Below are positions 44,205-46,497 of a stretch of DNA of 46,497 bases, piece by piece; within the stretch, counting starts at the first letter, position 1; each line of letters begins with the position of its first letter. Location of the stretch: positions 1-46,497 of the forward strand of contig NZ_LZFW01000017.1 of the NCBI RefSeq assembly GCF_001676025.1, read 5' to 3'. This DNA is from Vibrio sp. UCD-FRSSP16_30. Lineage in GTDB: Bacteria; Pseudomonadota; Gammaproteobacteria; Enterobacterales; Vibrionaceae. A program made the translations under genes and the position numbers. The notes beneath the pieces were generated by a model, which saw nothing but the letters and a program-made list of their open reading frames with translations, had not been told where the DNA came from and ran no database searches.

Positions 44205-44271
44205 ACGTTTTCCGTGTAAAAAATACTTGTAATGAGCTTCTGTAGTGTTACTATAAATACACGGTAAACGT
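44205..44271. promoter_or_regulatory. Divergent promoter region with paired operator-like sites
   Basis: ACGTTTTCCGTGTA (44205-44218) and TACACGGTAAACGT (44258-44271) are inverted copies, 13 of 14 bases complementary. Each site is itself a near palindrome (CACG-N5-CGTG at 44260-44272). Between and over them lies a plausible promoter, TTGTAA (44227-44232) and TACTAT (44249-44254). The left copy is next to the repressor start (44199), consistent with autoregulation. Confidence 0.6.
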
Positions 44272-44385
44272 GCGTTTAGCTCATTTAATGGTAAATAATG
44301 ATGTGTAATGTACTGCAACTTTCCTTTTTTTGCTACAGAGAAAGGGAGAGAATTCAATCAACTTAACAGATTTGTAAGGGATGTT

Positions 44386-44697
44386 ATGACTACGACAAAT
44401 TATGCAGGCCTGGTAGTACATTGCTCTAGTTGCATTCTAGATGTACTAGAAACCCCCAACCAATTTAAAGAATCAAACTATGACTGGAAGCATTATCAAA
44501 ATGAGCTAAGGCAGCTTATTTTTATGCGTTTACAACAACGAAGCATTCCAAGACAACAATCGTTAAAAACGGCTTACCATATGTCTGGTGCGATGACGGT
44601 GTTTCTTCAGCGTTGTGTACTCTCGGGGTATGAAAAAAATGGTCTCGCGACGAACGCTTTGGATTATCTTCAATCCAAATATGATGCTTTACACTAA
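44386..44697 (+). CDS. Unrecognised 103-residue protein of the mobile element
   Basis: I use the ATG at 44386 behind AAGGGATG; an earlier ATG at 44308 has no ribosome site. The protein has no signal peptide and is mostly helical (DWKHYQNELRQLIFMRLQQR; GAMTVFLQRCVLSGYEKNGL). It has a short N-terminal hydrophobic segment with cysteines (LVVHCSSCILDVLE). I cannot assign a family. It lies downstream of the repressor-controlled region, so it may be the first gene of the element's regulated transcript, possibly an activator. Confidence that it is expressed is moderate. Confidence 0.5.
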   Translation: MTTTNYAGLVVHCSSCILDVLETPNQFKESNYDWKHYQNELRQLIFMRLQQRSIPRQQSLKTAYHMSGAMTVFLQRCVLSGYEKNGLATNALDYLQSKYDALH

Positions 44698-45443
44698 GCT
44701 ATTATCGTATCAAAAATGGGTGACGAGTATTCGTTGCCTATTTTTATTCTGTTCTCAATGAAGTGATTTTGAGTGGGTAAGTCGTGTGAAATACTGGAGA
44801 ATTGCCACCTACTAAATTGACATTTCTGTCGTTAATATTTGATGCTGAGATTAAGATAAAAGCGAACAGCAAGGTTACTCTTTCGCCGTACAAATTTTTC
44901 AAATTTCTCCGTCTTCAGACCTTGCTTAGGTTGCCACCTAAGAACCGCCTGAGCTACGCGCCCAGACCGCGTAATCTCGCACATTCACACTCAATAACGT
45001 GGTTTACAGGTCTAGGTAAGCTGTAAAGTATTTGGCTGTATTGCATAAAATAATGTATAAATTAGGATTATATTCGATATCGATAGAGAGTAAAAAGTTT
45101 TTATTAAATGTTGAGTTCTTCTGTTCAGTATGAGATAACTTAATCAAATAAGATAAAAAGTTTCATGCTAATAACGGAAAAAACTAGAACTAAACTAGAC
45201 TCAATATCACATCGTTTCACCCTTCAATTTTGCGAGAGTTTTCTCGCTAAAACTCTGCCATTAACAAGCGCACTTCATTATTCATCACATCTACATTGTG
45301 ATATTACCTCTTGCGTATCGCTTGTTTTTCAATCAAACCGTTCTATTCAGTCTTTGCGTCAAAGCTGCAAGCTTGATGCTGACTTCGCATGTCACTTTGT
45401 GCTGTCGCTATTTACCAATAATAAAAAAACAAAGGTAACGCTT
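44698..45443. other. 746-bp gene gap, candidate oriT or regulatory region
   Basis: No gene is well supported here. Frames at 44802-45026 and 45165-45443 lack ribosome sites. There is a perfect seven-pair stem, CTTAGGT (44925-44931) with ACCTAAG (44936-44942), and a ten-base direct repeat TTGCCACCTA at 44802-44811 and 44931-44940. A GC-richer block lies around 44940-44990. Because the next genes look like mobC and a relaxase, this is where an origin of transfer would be expected; the nick site is not identified. Confidence 0.35.
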
Positions 45444-45977
45444 ATGTCCACAACTCCAAGGGCAGTTGCCCTTTCACTTTTAAAAAATGAATCCGACCAT
45501 GAGATTTTTAGCGCTGCATTGCATTCGTTAATTATCTCCAGTAAAGCAGTCACAAAGAGTGCACTTAAAGAATCGACACAATTTGAAGATGCAAAGTTTG
45601 ATGCTTTCTGTCAGTACTATCTTAATGACAAAAAAGCGCGCATTGAACTTCGTACATCGATAGAAAACAAAATGCTGTGGCAGCATAAATCGGACCTAAC
45701 TACTCGAAGTTTATCTCAGACTGTCGAGTCGGCAATGACACGAGTGAATATACATGTCATGCCAACAACTGAGTTGAATGCCATAGCACAAGAATTAGTA
45801 CGCTTTAATTCTTTGGTTAATCAACTCGCTAAGTGGTGTAACACCTACAAGTCCGCAGCGGACGCTATTGCTGTTCTTACTCAACTTGATGCGTTATCGA
45901 CAGAGTTTTCGACATTGCAAACGTCGCTGAGTACAAAGTTGTTATTAAAACGTCTGCGTGAGGATTCGACGTTATGA
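45444..45977 (+). CDS. MobC-like mobilization accessory protein, tentative
   Basis: This 177-residue protein uses the ATG at 45444 after AAGG (with a reasonable spacer); an upstream in-frame ATG at 45165 would add 93 residues but has no ribosome site. It is helical and basic, without membrane segments. The part ELNAIAQELVRFNSLVNQLA followed by TYKSAADAIAVLTQLDALST and EFSTLQTSL resembles the ELxxIGxNLNQIA...L..L pattern of MobC proteins, which assist relaxases at oriT. The stop overlaps the next start (ATGA), typical of mobC-relaxase pairs. This is pattern recognition only. Confidence 0.45.
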   Translation: MSTTPRAVALSLLKNESDHEIFSAALHSLIISSKAVTKSALKESTQFEDAKFDAFCQYYLNDKKARIELRTSIENKMLWQHKSDLTTRSLSQTVESAMTRVNIHVMPTTELNAIAQELVRFNSLVNQLAKWCNTYKSAADAIAVLTQLDALSTEFSTLQTSLSTKLLLKRLREDSTL

Positions 45978-46199
45978 CGGTGATTCGAGTATTTGCAAAC
46001 GACGGTAGCAGTGGCGCACATGCGGCCAGTGCTACAGATTATGTGCACTCTTTATATCAAGCACAAACAGATGAGCAACGCGAAGAAGCTGTATTAGCAA
46101 GGCAATTACTTGCTACAGCTCAAGAAAGAAATGACGCGGAGGGCATAGAAGAAGCACATGCTATGTTGAAATCAACAAAAACGCGTCGCGCAGTTACAC
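45974..46199 (+). pseudogene. Relaxase-like protein, N-terminal fragment cut by an IS21 element
   Basis: About 75 genuine codons begin MTVIRVFANDGSSGAHAASA with TDYVHSLYQ. This resembles the start of MobA-type relaxases (MIVKxxxxGxGGGxxAxxYL), where a following catalytic Tyr/His region is expected but missing. From about 46200 the sequence changes to the end of an IS21-family element, and the frame runs 90 bases into it before stopping at 46291. The relaxase assignment is an inference from the short N-terminus and the MobC-like neighbour. If right, the gene is non-functional. Confidence 0.4.
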
Positions 46200-46497
46200 T
46201 GCGTATTCCGGTGATTGCGATCAGCTGTTTCGGTTTATTCCGATCACCAGATCCTGCCGTTTTTCTCTCTTCTTATTTTTACTCTAAGTGATCGGATTGC
46301 GCCAGTTTTCTCATTGATTCACCTCCCAGTTCTATTCGATGACTATTGTGTACGAGCCGATCCATTAGCGCGTCTGCAACGGTAGCGTTACCGATCATGT
46401 TGTACCACTCCTTTACGGGTAATTGGCTGATGACGATTGTGCTGCTGTTTTGATAACGATCTTCAAGCACTTCTAGTAAGTGACCCGCATGCTCTTG
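46200..46497. mobile_element. IS21-family insertion sequence, one end
   Basis: The element's istB reads inward from the right edge and its 3' end is at 46279. Between that stop and about 46200 lies a non-coding end with repeated GTGATTGCGATCA / CCGATCACCAG-like motifs, as in the ends of IS21 elements. The left boundary near 46200 is estimated from the switch in reading frame and may be off by several bases. The rest is beyond the window. Confidence 0.65.
46279..46497 (-). CDS. istB: IstB-like transposition helper ATPase, C-terminal part
   Basis: The minus-strand frame is open from the window edge to a stop at 46279. It gives about 72 residues beginning QEHAGHLLEVLEDRYQNSS, then TIVISQLPVKEWYNMIGN, and LMDRLVHNSHRIELGGESMR. 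This is the conserved C-terminus of the IS21 helper IstB, including the TSQ/ISQLP sensor-1 region and the arginine-finger-like DRLVHN. The Walker A and B motifs would be off the right side. The gene is probably intact there, but this is not visible. Confidence 0.93.
   Translation of the reverse strand, partial: QEHAGHLLEVLEDRYQNSSTIVISQLPVKEWYNMIGNATVADALMDRLVHNSHRIELGGESMRKLAQSDHLE

Noticed and set aside
44940..45000. Minus-strand sequence GGGCGCGTAGCTCAGGCGGTT looks like the 5' half of a tRNA
   Set aside because: The D-arm does not close (no matching GAGC), there is no anticodon arm or T-loop GTTCRA at the right distance, and no acceptor complement.
45165..45443. Longer version of the MobC-like protein starting at 45165
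   Set aside because: No ribosome site precedes that ATG, and the added 93 residues look unlike the rest; the start at 45444 has AAGG.
1..46497. CRISPR arrays and rRNA genes
   Set aside because: No regularly spaced direct repeats of 24-40 bases and no rRNA-like sequence were seen on either strand.

Overview
The window looks like chromosomal DNA of a Vibrio-type gammaproteobacterium. The gene content supports this: a ycjX-ycjF-tyrR cluster, a pabB-nudL pair, aspC close to asnS, a DUF2947 gene, a DUF2760/Hsp70/Hsp70 operon, and TRAP and BCCT transporters. Species cannot be fixed from the window. Assignments come from reading the translated sequences and recalling family signatures; no database search was run.

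Layout. 1-297: end of an IS256-family element, leaving the window on the left. 521-5200: TRAP transporter dctPQM and a BCCT transporter. 5289-10522: yqfB, a DnaQ-like exonuclease with a cyclic-nucleotide/CBS/nucleotidyltransferase signalling protein, an outer-membrane protein and aspC. 10523-13960: an accessory island between aspC and asnS. It holds a strong LexA-box candidate over a 44-codon ORF, a DUF1643-like gene, an attC/VCR-like integron recombination site, an overlapping unrecognised gene pair (soluble protein plus four-helix membrane protein) and an IS110-type transposase remnant. 13961-25327: housekeeping block (asnS, nudL, pabB, class I fumarase, ycjXF, tyrR, a GNAT acetyltransferase, an HD phosphohydrolase, DUF2947). 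25561-41677: msrAB, the Hsp70-like operon, an ERI-1-like exonuclease, a TerB-like protein, a TSUP permease, a large OmpV/MipA-type outer-membrane protein, hrpA, a small outer-membrane protein and a diguanylate cyclase.

41682-46497: a mobile element interrupts an M32 carboxypeptidase gene, of which only the C-terminal 87 codons remain. The element carries a large serine recombinase next to the junction, a small Cro/CI-like repressor with a matched pair of operator-like sites, an unrecognised 103-residue protein and a tandem pair that reads like MobC plus a relaxase. The relaxase-like gene is cut by an IS21-family insertion whose istB runs off the right end. I read this as an integrative and mobilizable element, probably no longer able to mobilise itself.

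The most promising undescribed system is the pair at 11972-13517. It is two overlapping genes in what looks like an orphan integron cassette, with a soluble/membrane architecture reminiscent of anti-phage modules but no family I recognise. The SOS-controlled small ORF beside it is a second candidate.
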